DNA from: Diphasiastrum complanatum
Taxonomy: Eukaryota; Streptophyta; Lycopodiopsida; Lycopodiales; Lycopodiaceae
Assembly: GCA_029204225.1 (NCBI GenBank)
Contig: CM055092.1
Span: 63,065,300-63,129,299 of the forward strand
DNA: 64,000 nucleotides
Reading direction: 5' to 3'
Position 1 is the stretch's first letter. Every line of letters begins with the position of its first letter. The notes under the pieces were generated by a model. It ran no database searches and had not been told where the DNA came from. It was given only the letters and a program-made list of their open reading frames with translations. A program made the translations under genes and the position numbers. This document shows positions 1 to 9,619 of this stretch, in pieces.

Positions 1-144
1 TAAAAGGGCTGAATTTGATTTCATTACTCACTTGTGCTAGCGAAGCTCTTGCCAAATTTTCTAGCGACCAGAACTTTCCAAAGCTTTCTTATAGCCTTCT
101 AATACACTTGCGCTATTTACCCTTAGTATTTGCCTACTCTCATC
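1..144 (+). promoter_or_regulatory. 5' region of U-family copy 1 (truncated by window edge)
   Basis: The first 60 bases (TAAAAGGGCTGAATTTGA..., then GCGAAGCTCTTGCCAAATTT) align with the TATA-plus-5'UTR of the U copy at 44 kb (TATAAGGGCTGCATTCGAG..., GCGAAGCTCTGCTCAAATTT on the minus strand). The window starts inside the presumed TATA box. Two diverged copies share this stretch upstream of the same start codon, so it was probably part of the ancestral transcript. No primer-binding site lies between it and the ATG. Confidence 0.45.
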
Positions 145-650
145 ATGCCTTCTACCGATACTTCTCAGTCTCCACATTATGTCATTCATCGTGATGTTCC
201 AACCAGAACAGACATCATGATACGTCCTAGCATAAGCATGGTGGCTCAATGGATGAACCTTGCTGAGCCTTTGCTCACGGCGATGGAGTCCATGAGCATG
301 CCTTTTCAAGTAAAATAAACATGCAATTTATTACCATGGCTTTTAGTACCTGGATAGTTGCCAAGTCCAAGTTCTACATTACCTACCAGACAGCTACTCA
401 CAAGGTGCGTGTTATTGAGGCCGCCCTTGCAGCCATAGGAATATCCTCAAGAACTCAGCCTTCCCCGAACCACAAGCACGCCAAGAGTGTCATCAAGCCT
501 TTCATTTACACGACAAATGAGCTTTATTGGACCAATGACGACTACATGCTAGAATCCATCCGAGATCCTACCATCCATGCCGCCGCACAATATTTGAACA
601 ACTTCCTAATGGGGAACATATTTCATTCCAGATACTTCACCGTATCGTAG
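145..650 (+). pseudogene. U-family protein copy 1 (unknown function, frameshifted)
   Basis: I do not recognise this protein. It opens at ATG 145 (MPSTDTSQSP) and continues after a frame change near 310-325 to a stop at 650. It aligns with the copy at 43.1-44.4 kb along its length: VIHRDVP with VIQHEIP, AEPLLTAM with AGPLLEAM, KFYITYQTATHKVRV with HFHFLYQGTTYKVRI, SVIKPF with SMIKSF, and AAQYLNNFLM with AVHLVTNFIV. The start codon and following MxS residues agree in both copies, which supports this start. No catalytic motif, zinc finger or membrane segment is visible. The C-terminal part containing the VVPxDWH motif of the other copies is lost. It ends next to a broken copia gag. Confidence 0.55.
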
Positions 651-674
651 AATCTAACTACAAGTTTGATAAAG

Positions 675-758
675 CATAACTTTCCATGCTAGGAAGTTAG
701 ATCCTGATGAGTCGAGGATTGTACAGATCTTTGATTGTACACTAATTATTGAAGCCAT
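675..758 (-). pseudogene. Ty1/copia gag, first ~28 codons only
   Basis: Reading leftward from ATG 758, the frame begins MASIISVQSKICTILDSSGS and then NFLAWKV. This matches the gag start of the copia elements at 21,563 (plus) and 18,780 (minus). It breaks at about 675, where family-U sequence begins. Only the N-terminus of the capsid precursor remains, so it is non-functional. It belongs with the PBS and LTR just to its right. Confidence 0.75.
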
Positions 759-853
759 TGTTGTGAATTGTGTTCTCACTTGTTAATGGTTCTTTGTCTT
801 GAATGCTTAGCCTCCTGGATCTGATAGCCTCGTGGCTATGTCAGACTGTGACA

Positions 854-866
854 GGCTCTGATACCA
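854..866 (-). other. Primer-binding site (initiator Met tRNA type)
   Basis: The minus strand reads TGGTATCAGAGCC, the standard plant LTR-retrotransposon PBS, one base from the LTR end (…ATCA). A degenerate second copy of this junction lies about 48 bp further right (905-930, GCTCTGATACTATTGATGCG on the plus strand). Confidence 0.8.
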
Positions 867-867
867 C

Positions 868-1545
868 TGATGCGAAAGTGTGGAAATTCAAAAACATCAA
901 TAATGCTCTGATACTATTGATGCGAAAAAATAAATTCGGATGGATTTCAGATATGATTGTTGGTCACTGCCTGCTATATCATTCCTACAATCCTCCAGAA
1001 AGTAGACAGACACTACTGATCTACGTTATAGATTAATACAACATTCAACAAAACTGATCCAGTGTGCGGAATTGATAAAAGGTGAATGAGATACACGAGC
1101 AATACCAAACAGTAATTCATTCAAGATCATACAAACATTAAGAGTGATATGTGCGTGTAGTTATCATCTATTAATCCTCTTGATTTCGAGCACTGTATGA
1201 CAGACCCACATAGTGCATTGGCGTGAGAGAAGCGGCATTCTCCCACGAGTAGTGTCTCACTTACTAGCGGACTTCTTGGATCTCTGTGGATCCTGCTTAC
1301 AAAATTGTCTCGCTCACAGGCCGACTTCTATTTTATATATTTTCTATCTACTACTGTATGTATTTTATACATCTAGTAATTGCATACATTCAGAGTAGCA
1401 TATCTGATTAGATAGATTAAACAATCTATAACTAATCATGAATTACAAAAACGGTGGGTTAGGCACGTCCTAACGCTCTTTCGTTGACGTCATCATATCA
1501 GATCAAGGGTTTTGTACTTTATACCAGATAGGCCAAGGAAGCAGG
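868..1545 (-). repeat. Copia LTR (same family as those at 18.9, 20.3 and 54.7 kb), truncated
   Basis: Sequence from about 940 to 1,530 aligns with 54,880-56,035 (apart from a nested insertion there) and, reversed, with 20,490-21,060. On the minus strand, TATA-like AATATATAAAATAG lies near 1,331-1,343. The edge at 868 (TGATGCG…) is set by the adjacent PBS. The far (U3) end fades out near 1,530-1,550 before the family's normal terminus. The LTR is shorter on the U5 side than in the 20-kb copy. Confidence 0.7.
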
Positions 1546-1644
1546 TCCATCTACTTCCAAGACCAGGCCGTTATTTCAAAAGCTGATCACCCATCGAGGA
1601 CTAGACTCTAACCTTTTATGTAGCAACATCAGCATGAGTCCTCG

Positions 1645-1935
1645 AGGGGTGGATGGGTTATTAAGTTCAAGACCTCCAAGATTGAGGCCGGCAAAGAATT
1701 GGACAAACTACCTGCATTGGGTGAGCAACCAGTCTGGCAAAAGACCATTTTTGAGAAAGCTCTAGATTCCATTAAGAGCTATGTCGCAAGCCCTCACCAA
1801 TTGCGGGTAGATCCTTACTATGTGCCAATGATGCGACATAACAAATGGAAAGATTTGGAGATTCCAATGGAAGAAGTTAGCATCCACAGCCCAAATTGGC
1901 CCATCATATACCAAAAGTACAACTGGCAAATCTAA
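1645..1935 (+). pseudogene. Unidentified protein fragment
   Basis: An open frame from about 1,645 encodes KIEAGKELDKLPALGEQ and later VDPYYVPMMRHNKWKDLEIP, ending at TAA 1,933-1,935. The same frame continues past the stop with protein-like sequence (HAQFYAAKYRNSPNPTIRQS) to about 2,080. The Trp/Tyr/Pro-rich composition looks coding rather than random. I could not match it to a retrotransposon domain or to family U. There is no ATG start. Confidence 0.35.
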
Positions 1936-2115
1936 GTTGATTTCAACCATGCTCAATTTTATGCTGCTAAGTATAGAAATTCGCCAAATCCAACTATTAG
2001 GCAATCTGTGCTCTTTGCAAATGACTTGACAATGTTGGCATCAATATCCACATGATGGGATGATTGTCTTCAACATTGGCTTTCGATCCAAATACTTGGC
2101 GTCCGACAAAGTTCA

Positions 2116-3644
2116 TGATTAGTTGCCAATTGCTAGATTATACTATCGAATTGCGATGCTGGGAGGATCGTGAGAGTCCAAATTCAGTGCATCGACAACC
2201 TCGAAATGGATTGCAGACATGAATAAGTGCTTTTTGTCGAACTCGGCCTCCTCCATATTGAGTTGTCGGCTTCTGGTAACCAGCTTTCTCTCCTCATTAG
2301 CATTCACACACTTGAGGGTGAGGCTAGTGTTGTTTGATCTCTAGCTTCCCATTGCTTGAAGGTTGGCTCCATTGTTACTCTTGTTGGTGCTTTGTAAGAA
2401 GGATCTGTAGGTGCTATTGCTTATGATGGTATTAGAGCTAGAGCTTGCATCAATCAAAAGGTGGACTTGTGGTTGTTTTCATTTTAGGCTTTGGTAGGAA
2501 TTCATTGCTTTTCTTTTCTTGGTGGTGGAATTAGCCACCAAGTAAGGGGTTCCTCTAATTTTCATTCATAGTAAGGGGCAATGATATTGGCTTGCTTCAT
2601 AGCCATATTAATTGGAAACGCAATTCTTCACTATCTACTATTATTATTGGTTAATATTCCAGTAATTGTTTTGTCTATCTCATTACATAATGTATGTTAG
2701 TGAATTCAATAAGTATTCTTGTTGTTGTAGGGTCATTAGATATTGATTGGACGATTGCATGCCAATTAGCTCATAAAAAGGGGCTTGGTATTGTGTTTGT
2801 GATCAAAACTAGTAAAAATTTGATATTTTTGGTTATAAATTAATGGTAAAGACAACATTAGAACTTTGAAAGCTTGCTAAACTTCGTTGATAAGATTTTT
2901 GAACTGATTTCGTCAGTTTCATGCCTATTTATAGGGTCTATTGAGGTGAATAAACCGAAAAAGTATGAATTTTTTTGTTTTCTCATGATTGTTTAATACT
3001 TTTTCTAGAGCTAAAGCCAAGTAGTTTGAAAGATTTTCATAAAAATTCAGCTGATTGACAATTATATGTCAATGTTAGCATGTCATACATCCATGTATCA
3101 ATATAGATTTGGTAATGACCAATAATGGAATTAATAATGATTGTTAAAAAATTGGATTTGACTACTTTTTGATATAACACTGTTTTAGTAATATTGGGAG
3201 AATTTCTTGGTTTTGGAACAAATTAATTTTTCTCTCTATCCTTTCAAGTGCATGCTTGTGTGCCCGAACTTAAGTTTGAGCAAAGGAGCATGTGCTCGAA
3301 CTTAAGTTCCAGCATAGGTCTTTGTCAAGTTTGTGTGATTGAACTTAATTTTGAGTATAGGACCTCATAAAAGAAAAGAATGGGACTTGGGATTGTCCAA
3401 AATTACTATAACAGTGTTATAATTAAAAGATCATCAATATATTAGAATAAGTAATATTTTTATTTGTTTTGAGTTTATTACCCAATATTAATGATTATTT
3501 TTTAAAATTGGTTTAAGGTAATGAAATCGACTTACTAAATCTTAAAATGCAGTTTAAATGGAAGTCACGATGGAGTTTTTACTAATGGGTAAAGAGATAG
3601 ACATGTTTGTTAGCTAAACTAGGCAAATTTCAATATTTAGGTAA
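2116..3644. other. No gene seen; AT-rich spacer with short palindromic repeats
   Basis: No reading frame here resembles a known domain on either strand. The right half is AT-rich. The only structure noticed is the three-unit palindrome repeat at 3,258-3,361, listed separately. Confidence 0.5.
3258..3361. repeat. Three degenerate ~30-bp repeats around an AACTTAAGTT palindrome
   Basis: Units begin at 3,258, 3,291 and 3,332 and read TGTGCYCGAACTTAAGTTYN followed by AGCAWAGG-like sequence. The core GAACTTAAGTTC in the second unit is a perfect 12-bp palindrome. Spacing is about 33-41 bp. Confidence 0.55.
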
Positions 3645-3888
3645 TTAATAATGATGAAATAAAGAACTAGTCAAGGAAATTTGAAATTTTAGACATTGTG
3701 CAAGCACTTTCTCCAAATGATTCAAGTGTTTTGATTCCAATTCATGTACACCAAGGTTTTCCAGGTAGATTTCCATGAATTTTTGTAGGTACTCTTTGAA
3801 TGCAAGTTGCATGACGCATTGAAAACTACTTGCTACATTGCATAGTCCAAACAACATAAATCTGTAAGTCCCCAATTTGGAAGAAATT
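3645..3888 (-). pseudogene. Ty3/gypsy reverse transcriptase fragment
   Basis: The minus-strand frame GTYRFMLFGLCNVASSFQCV followed by KFMEIYLENLGVHE and HLNHLEKVLAQC matches the gypsy RT palm (usual form MPFGLxNAPxTFQxxM, then the FLDD active site). The catalytic FLDD is replaced by YLEN, so this copy could not polymerise DNA. Its upstream end joins copia RNase H sequence on the same strand, forming a gypsy/copia junction at about 3,888. Confidence 0.75.
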
Positions 3889-3890
3889 GC

Positions 3891-5171
3891 TTATGATTGT
3901 TCCATGAGATAGGACCGTCGTTGAAGAAGAATGTAATTCCAGATGTGGATGACTCGTATGAGAGCCTTCCAATGGGTAATGCCAAGATTAGCCATGTATT
4001 GGCTGAGTGAGCTTACAACAAAAGAGATATCTGGTCTTGTACAGACCATTGCGTACATGAGAGATCCTAGTATCGATCGATAAGGGTATTCTCTCATTTT
4101 CTCCACTTCCTGCTTGGTCTGGGGACATTGGTCCTTTGATAGATGCAGGCCTGGATCCATTGGTGAGTGAGCTAATTTACAATTCATAACATTGTATCTG
4201 TTAAGAACATTGTGAAGATACCTTTGTTGAGTGATGTAAATCAGTCAATTTGCTCTGTCTTTGTGGATTTGAATTTCCAAACAGAAGTGAGCTTTGCCCA
4301 GATCAGTCATGTCGAATTCTGAAAACATCATCTGTTTCGAATCCTTGACCATATTGGTATTGTTGCTGAAGAGCAACGTATCATCCACGTATAAGGTGAT
4401 GATAATGAAGGATTGCTGCACTGACTTGGAATAGACGTTGCAATCAGCAATGCTTGGTTTGAATCCTTGTTCAATGAGGAATGTGTTGATCCTCTGGAAC
4501 CAAGCTCTGGCAGACTGTTTCAAGCCGTACAGTGCTTTGTGGAGTTTACAGACATGATTCTTCATCCCTTCCAGAACGTATCCTTCGAGCTAGATCATGT
4601 AGATATTTTATCACTCCATTCAGATAGGCTGTTTGTACATCGAGTTGATGCACTTCGAGGTCAGCATCTGCAGCATAAGACAAGAGCATTCGGATTGACA
4701 AATGTTTGACGACTGGACTAAAAGTCTCACTGTAGTCGACATTTGGGATTTGAGTGAATTCTCATGCTACTAGTCTTGCCTTCCTTCGAACAATTGATTC
4801 ATTGGCATTGTATTTAATTTTGAAGATCCATTTGTAATCAATGATATTGCAGCCAATAGGAGCTTCGACTAATGACCATGTCTGGTTCTTGATTAGAGAG
4901 GAATACTCTTTGTCCATAGCTTCTCTCCAGAGATCAGAGTGTGGTTGGCTAAGTGCCTCTTCGACTGTCGTCGGTTCCTGCATCAAGAGACAAACAAACT
5001 CATGAGTATACCTTGTGGGCTGTGTGCACACTCGGCTTGATCTCCTGGGAAGATTCGACTGATAAACCGCTTTTGGGATTTGTTGTTGGGTAGCAACAAC
5101 ATCTTCATCTGATTCGTTGTCTCGAAATGGGTCGACAATGGACACGCCTGAGCCAGAAACTCGGACTGTCA
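3891..5171 (-). pseudogene. Copia K1 reverse transcriptase and start of RNase H
   Basis: RT begins in the frame 5,172-4,762 (DLWREAMDKEYSSLIKNQTW, then YKWIFKIKYNANES). It continues at 4,565-4,245 with ALYGLKQSARAWFQRIN and an intact YVDD (ITLYVDDTLLFSNN). At 4,187-3,891 comes the RNase H linker YRSILGSLMYAMVCTRPDIS. At least three frame breaks separate these parts. RNase H is cut off by the gypsy junction. Confidence 0.8.
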
Positions 5172-6470
5172 TGTCAATGGCAGGTGATGGAGGTTCTTCT
5201 TGAGCAATGTCCTAACGAACTGATCCTCGATAAAGATTGTATCCCAGCTATACAAGATTTGCTGGGTATTAGAATCATACAGCTTATAAGTACTGCCAGA
5301 CGAAGTATATCCGATCAGGATGACCTTGGAAGTCCCATTTCTTCCTTGTGTCTTTTGGGATATGTGCGTAGGCAATGCACCCAAACACTCTTAGGTTCTT
5401 CAAAGAAGGCTTAGAGCCTGTCCACACCTCATGGGGTGTCTTGTCTGAGAGGGCCTTGTTCGAACATCTGTTTTGGACGTAAGCTGCAGTGGAGATAGCT
5501 TCAACCCAAAATCTCTTGGGCAACGATGCATGTGATAGCATACATTTGGTAGATTCAATCAGAGTACGGTTCTTCCTCTCGGCTAAGCCATTAGACTGAG
5601 GACCGTAAGGAGTGATGAATTGCTGCTCAATGCCTTGGCTTTGGTAGTACTCCTTAAACTCGATAGAGATATATTCTCCACCGTTGTTTGACCTGAGGGC
5701 CTTGATCGTCCTTGCAGTCTCCTTCTATGCATGCTCCATGAAGATTCTAAAGCAGTTGAAGGCTTCTAATTTTATTTTAATGAAATACACCATAGTCCTT
5801 CTAGAAAATTCATCAATAAAGCATCCTTCAGCGAAGGACTTTTCATCGGGCCACAAATATCTGAATGTACAACATGTAGCAATCCTCTAGCAACATGCTG
5901 ATGGCTTGACTTGAATGGTTTCCTTGTCTGTTTACCAACTGGACAGTCTTGATAGACAGGTAACTCGACTTTTTCGCGAGGATAGTCGAGATCAAGAACA
6001 ATAGATTGTCTAGACATTCGTTGTACAACAACATGATTTAAATGACCAAGTCTATAATGCCAAAGCAAACCTTTATTTGAATGAATTGAAGTATTGAGAG
6101 TCTGACTAGAGGCAGAAAAACAATGACTCAATTTGTACAAGTATCCATGCCTCTTTCCGAGTGCTAGGATCTTGCCTGTCCTATCAACTACTTTACACTG
6201 ATTACATTCGAATTCTACTCTGTGTCCTAGATCTGGGATTCTGCTACAGAGAGCTGATTTGTAGATAAATTTGGTACATAAAGGACTTTCGAGAGTAGCT
6301 TAGATTGATCATTAGCAAAGCTTAATCTTATAGTGCCTTCATCTTTAATAGCTCGTGTGATATTATTACCAAGGTGGACATATTTCTGGGTACTATAAGG
6401 TGTATAGGACTTGAAACAGCCAATGAGACTAGTCATATGCTGAGTGGCTCTGGAATCCCAGAACCAAGAA
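5172..6470 (-). pseudogene. Copia K1 protease and integrase
   Basis: The protease motif near 6,440-6,470 reads WDSRATQHM, so the DSG active-site glycine is arginine. The GAG-pre-integrase segment has LWHYRLGHLN near 6,040 and a partial zinc-binding CxxC region. The integrase core has HSDICGPM (first catalytic Asp), RSNNGGEY (second Asp changed to Asn) and GLAERKNRT (catalytic Glu present). The C-terminal part is VWTGSKPSLKNLRVFGCIAYAH. Stops and frame changes near 5,280-5,300, 5,560-5,770 and 6,180 break the frame. Confidence 0.8.
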
Positions 6471-6589
6471 CTGTTGCCAGACGCTCCTTGAGCTGGTCAT
6501 AAAGGCATCATGATCCACTTCTTGAATAGGTTGTGGAGCTTCTGCAGCTGTATTTGCCACTTGATTCGACTGTCCCTTGCTGATGTTCT

Positions 6590-7325
6590 TCGCTTGAAGT
6601 ATTCGGTAGTCTTGTATTTTGTGGTTGTTTCATTTGCAATATCTACAAAACAGCTTCTTCTTTGTCTACGAATTCGACTGTTCCTTGTGCTGAGCTGGTT
6701 TTTGGTCTGGCTTTGATTGTTTTACGCCTTTCTTCTTCTTCTACTTTGTCGTGCTCTTGTTGGCGTACAAGGCATGAAAATCAGCTGAGGAACTTGAGGC
6801 TTCGTTCCTCTGCATGTCTTCCTGCAACAACATAGTAATGACTCTCGAAAGAGTCAATTCTGGATGAGTTGTGATGATCATCACCCAGCTGTCATGAGAG
6901 CTTGGCAAGCCTGTAGACAGTTGCATCACTGCATCTTGATCGTCAATGACAGATCCGACAGCGGCCAATTGTCTTAGCAGGTTCTTGAATTGATTAATGT
7001 GATTCTGTAGAGAATCACCATTCGTCATCTTGAGGGATTAGAATTTCTTCCTGAGATGTAGCTTGGAAGCTATATCTTGCACTTTGTATAGTGTGCTCAA
7101 GATGTCCCAGACTTCTTTTGGTGTCTGAGCCTCAGATACATGGCTGATCTGGGTATCCGTGATGTTGAGGATGATCAGCGCAAAAGCCTTTCCATCCTTC
7201 AGCTTCCATCTGGCGATTGTTGCGTCGTCTGCTTCGGGCTTCCCTTCTGCACCTGTAACAACGTCATACAATTCTTTAGCCATTAGTATAGTTTTCATCT
7301 TAAATTTCCACAGATGGTAATGCAC
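6590..7325 (-). pseudogene. Copia K1 gag (capsid and nucleocapsid)
   Basis: The capsid part begins YHLWKFKMKTILMAKELYD, the usual copia gag N-terminal pattern, and runs to SFESH-like linker sequence, with one stop near 7,037. The nucleocapsid knuckle near 6,610-6,650 reads CRYCK-stop-NNHKIQDY: an internal stop is present and the last cysteine is tyrosine. The first gag codons are missing because the fragment starts at the K2 junction. Confidence 0.75.
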
Positions 7326-8260
7326 AACTTGAAAAGGCTTTGTAGATCAAGCTGTATATCTCTTATAAGGTAATCTATGTGACTTAGATAAAACACATTG
7401 CTCACAAACATGATTCAAGCTTGGAAGACCAAAACAACTTCCGTCTTTTCCATCACCTCCAATTACTTGTAGTTGAGATGTCCCAACTTCTTGTGCCATA
7501 CCTCTTGCATTAACATTTGCTCTTTTGCCATGCATCCAACTTGATTAGCAACAACACAAGCATCAAGTTTGAACAGTTTACTTTGCCTCTTTCCTTTTGC
7601 AATTAATTCATCCTCTTTCTTGATCAAACAAGCATCACCAACAAACTCCACTTTGAATCCCTTGTCAAGCATTTGACTCTTACTAAGAATATTTGTAAGA
7701 ATGAACAAAACATCAAAGTAATATTCCTATTAGTAGTGAGAAAAATAGGAATTGTGCCAATCCCTTTGATTGCACACTCACCATCATTGGCCATGTAAAT
7801 AACCTTCTTGTCACCTTTAAAAGCCATCAAGGATGAATAATACTCATGAAATGTCATATGTGATGTAGCTCCACTATCAATCCACCAAGGACCAATGTCT
7901 CCATGATTAGCCAACAAGCATGATGACATAACAAAAGCATCATTTGACAATTGTTCACATCACACCATCTTCGTCAATAGTTAGGTCGGTTTGCTTCTCA
8001 CCTTGATCTCTCTTCTTCTTGAGGCAATCATTTGAAAAATGCCCTTTGATTTCACAGTAGAAGCATTTTAACTTTGACCTATATTTCTTCTTACCAACAA
8101 AAGTGGAAGGCTCATCTTGATCTTGACCCTTTGACCATTTTCCTTTGCCTTTGCCCTTGAATTTGTCTTTGATGAACATAGCCTCCTCTCCATCAACTTA
8201 AGATGTAGTAGATGCACCTCCCAAAAACAATCCAAACAGACTTTATTCTAAAGACTTCAA
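7326..8260 (-). pseudogene. Ty1/copia element K2: nucleocapsid, protease, integrase N-terminus
   Basis: Reading leftward: a Lys-rich linker; a canonical CX2CX4HX4C knuckle CFYCEIKGHFSNDC (about 8,045-8,085); protease WWIDSGATSHMT with intact DSG (about 7,860); GAG-pre-integrase WHKKLGHLNY (about 7,480); and the integrase zinc segment CEQCVLSKSHRLPYKR (about 7,360). It then runs into the gag of K1 at about 7,325. Stops occur near 7,700 and 7,540. It differs from K1, so the junction joins two different copia copies. Confidence 0.75.
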
Positions 8261-8622
8261 CACATTTTTGATTAGTCTCCAAATTGCTAGTAAAAGAGGA
8301 GCACGATTTATAGGCTTATTTCTCTCTTTACGAATTGTTGAACCGTGTTCAATTATGGCTTCTCCTCATAATGGGGGCCTTACAGATTTGAGCTTACGGT
8401 TAACTAGTGACTACTAAACTGAGAGGTGAATGTTTAGTGATGTCTAACATCCAGCTCTAAAGATCCAATATAATACTGTTATAAATACATTTTTCAAAAG
8501 AATAACACCAATGAAAGTCTCATTTTTCTTCCGCCACAAGGTTAGGAATTTCAAATTTCATCAAATTTTTTCATACCATGTAAATTAGTTGTGCCAATGG
8601 TTCTATTTGAGTTTTGAGCTTT
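8261..8622. other. No feature recognised
   Basis: This sequence lies between copia K2 and the telo-box. It could be the remaining leader or LTR of K2, but no PBS, TATA box or LTR terminus could be placed. Confidence 0.4.
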
Positions 8623-8643
8623 TACCCTAAACCCTAAACCCTA
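8623..8643 (+). repeat. Short interstitial telomere-type repeat (CCCTAAA)
   Basis: The run ACCCTAAACCCTAAACCCTA holds nearly three CCCTAAA units, the plant telomere motif, which also serves as a telo-box in promoters. At about 20 bp it cannot be called a telomere remnant. Confidence 0.6.
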
Positions 8644-8653
8644 CATGACTGGG

Positions 8654-8844
8654 ATGAAGGGCGAGTATGTGCTCAAGATGCTCGCTTTTGTAGTGAAACT
8701 GCTTATTGCAAGGATGAAAGTTTCAATTTTATGATTGAGATGAAGGGCGAGCATGTGCTAAAGATGCTCACCTTTGCCATGAATATGCTCACCAAGAAAT
8801 GCTCGCCAAAAATCATCCCTCGACTAGAAATTGCTTTGAAATAA
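8654..8844 (+). repeat. Tandem 86-bp duplication carrying two similar mini-ORFs
   Basis: Two copies start at 8,654 and 8,740. Each opens with ATG and encodes MKGEYVLKMLAF... (26 codons, stop TGA 8,732-8,734) and MKGEHVLKMLTF... (34 codons, stop TAA at 8,842-8,844). Both contain GAAGGGCGAGYATGTGCT. Whether either is translated is unknown, and no homologue is recognised. Confidence 0.45.
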
Positions 8845-9619
8845 ATGATTGTCTAGTCAACAAAGTAACATGTGGCTATGGCGTTGTCAATAAATCTGTT
8901 GAAAGAAAATTTGTTTCGATTCGATTCTCAATGAATGTAGGGTGTAGCAATGGTGGTGAGCAGTCCTCCGTCTATCAAAAAGGGGTTAGATCCACAGGGA
9001 TAGGATTTCTAAATATGGTCAGTTACTTATTTTAGTTGCCATCCACACATTCTAACAATAGCCCACTCTAACTCTACCACAAACTAACATTAACCACATG
9101 CATCATTCTTGATAGTAGTGAAAAGAGGTAAGAGAGAGATATTGGTCCTGAGCGCATAGTGCTTTTCAATTTCATTTACCCTCCCTTTCGCGCTTGAAAC
9201 TGATATCTGAACCTTGAATTTATTAGTTTGTCAGAATCTTTCTTTTGGTAATTTTTTTTCAAAAAGGTCTAATATTGATTCCAAACTGCTATCTTTTTGT
9301 CTTGAATTTGGTATTATTGACAATATAGAGTATTTCAAGTCAGTTTTTGTAAGAAATTATCAACTAGTTTGATAGTTTGGTCTTGATTGGTCATAGTTTG
9401 ATAAAATGACAAATACACATTTGAGGCCAACTTCATATTAGACTTAGAGTTTGACTTTTCAAAGTTATATTAGTCTAAAAGCATTTGAATAAATACTTTT
9501 TGAAAGTTTGGAAAAATGTAGAAGTTGTCAATTTTCAGAGAAAAAGGGTTAATGTTGATTGTACTATCAATCATTAAGAGTTATTGATTGCTTAATCTAA
9601 AGATCTATCGAGTTCTAGG
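8845..9619. other. No gene seen
   Basis: AT-rich sequence. The stretch around 8,990-9,010 (TTAGATCCACAGGGATAGG) resembles the 'cccacaggga' block common in untranslated regions of plant Ty3/gypsy Tat-type elements, and a similar stretch occurs at 36,900-36,960. This is a weak resemblance only. Confidence 0.3.

Larger units (their letters stand above)
3889..7325 (-). mobile_element. Ty1/copia element K1 (gag to RNase H, no LTRs found)
   Basis: The minus strand carries copia domains in order gag, protease, integrase, RT, RNase H from 7,325 down to 3,889, broken by several stops and frameshifts. Both ends are chimeric: the gag end joins a second copia element (K2) at about 7,325, and the RNase H end joins gypsy RT at about 3,888. 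No LTR, PBS or target-site duplication is visible, so this is an internal fragment. Confidence 0.8.
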
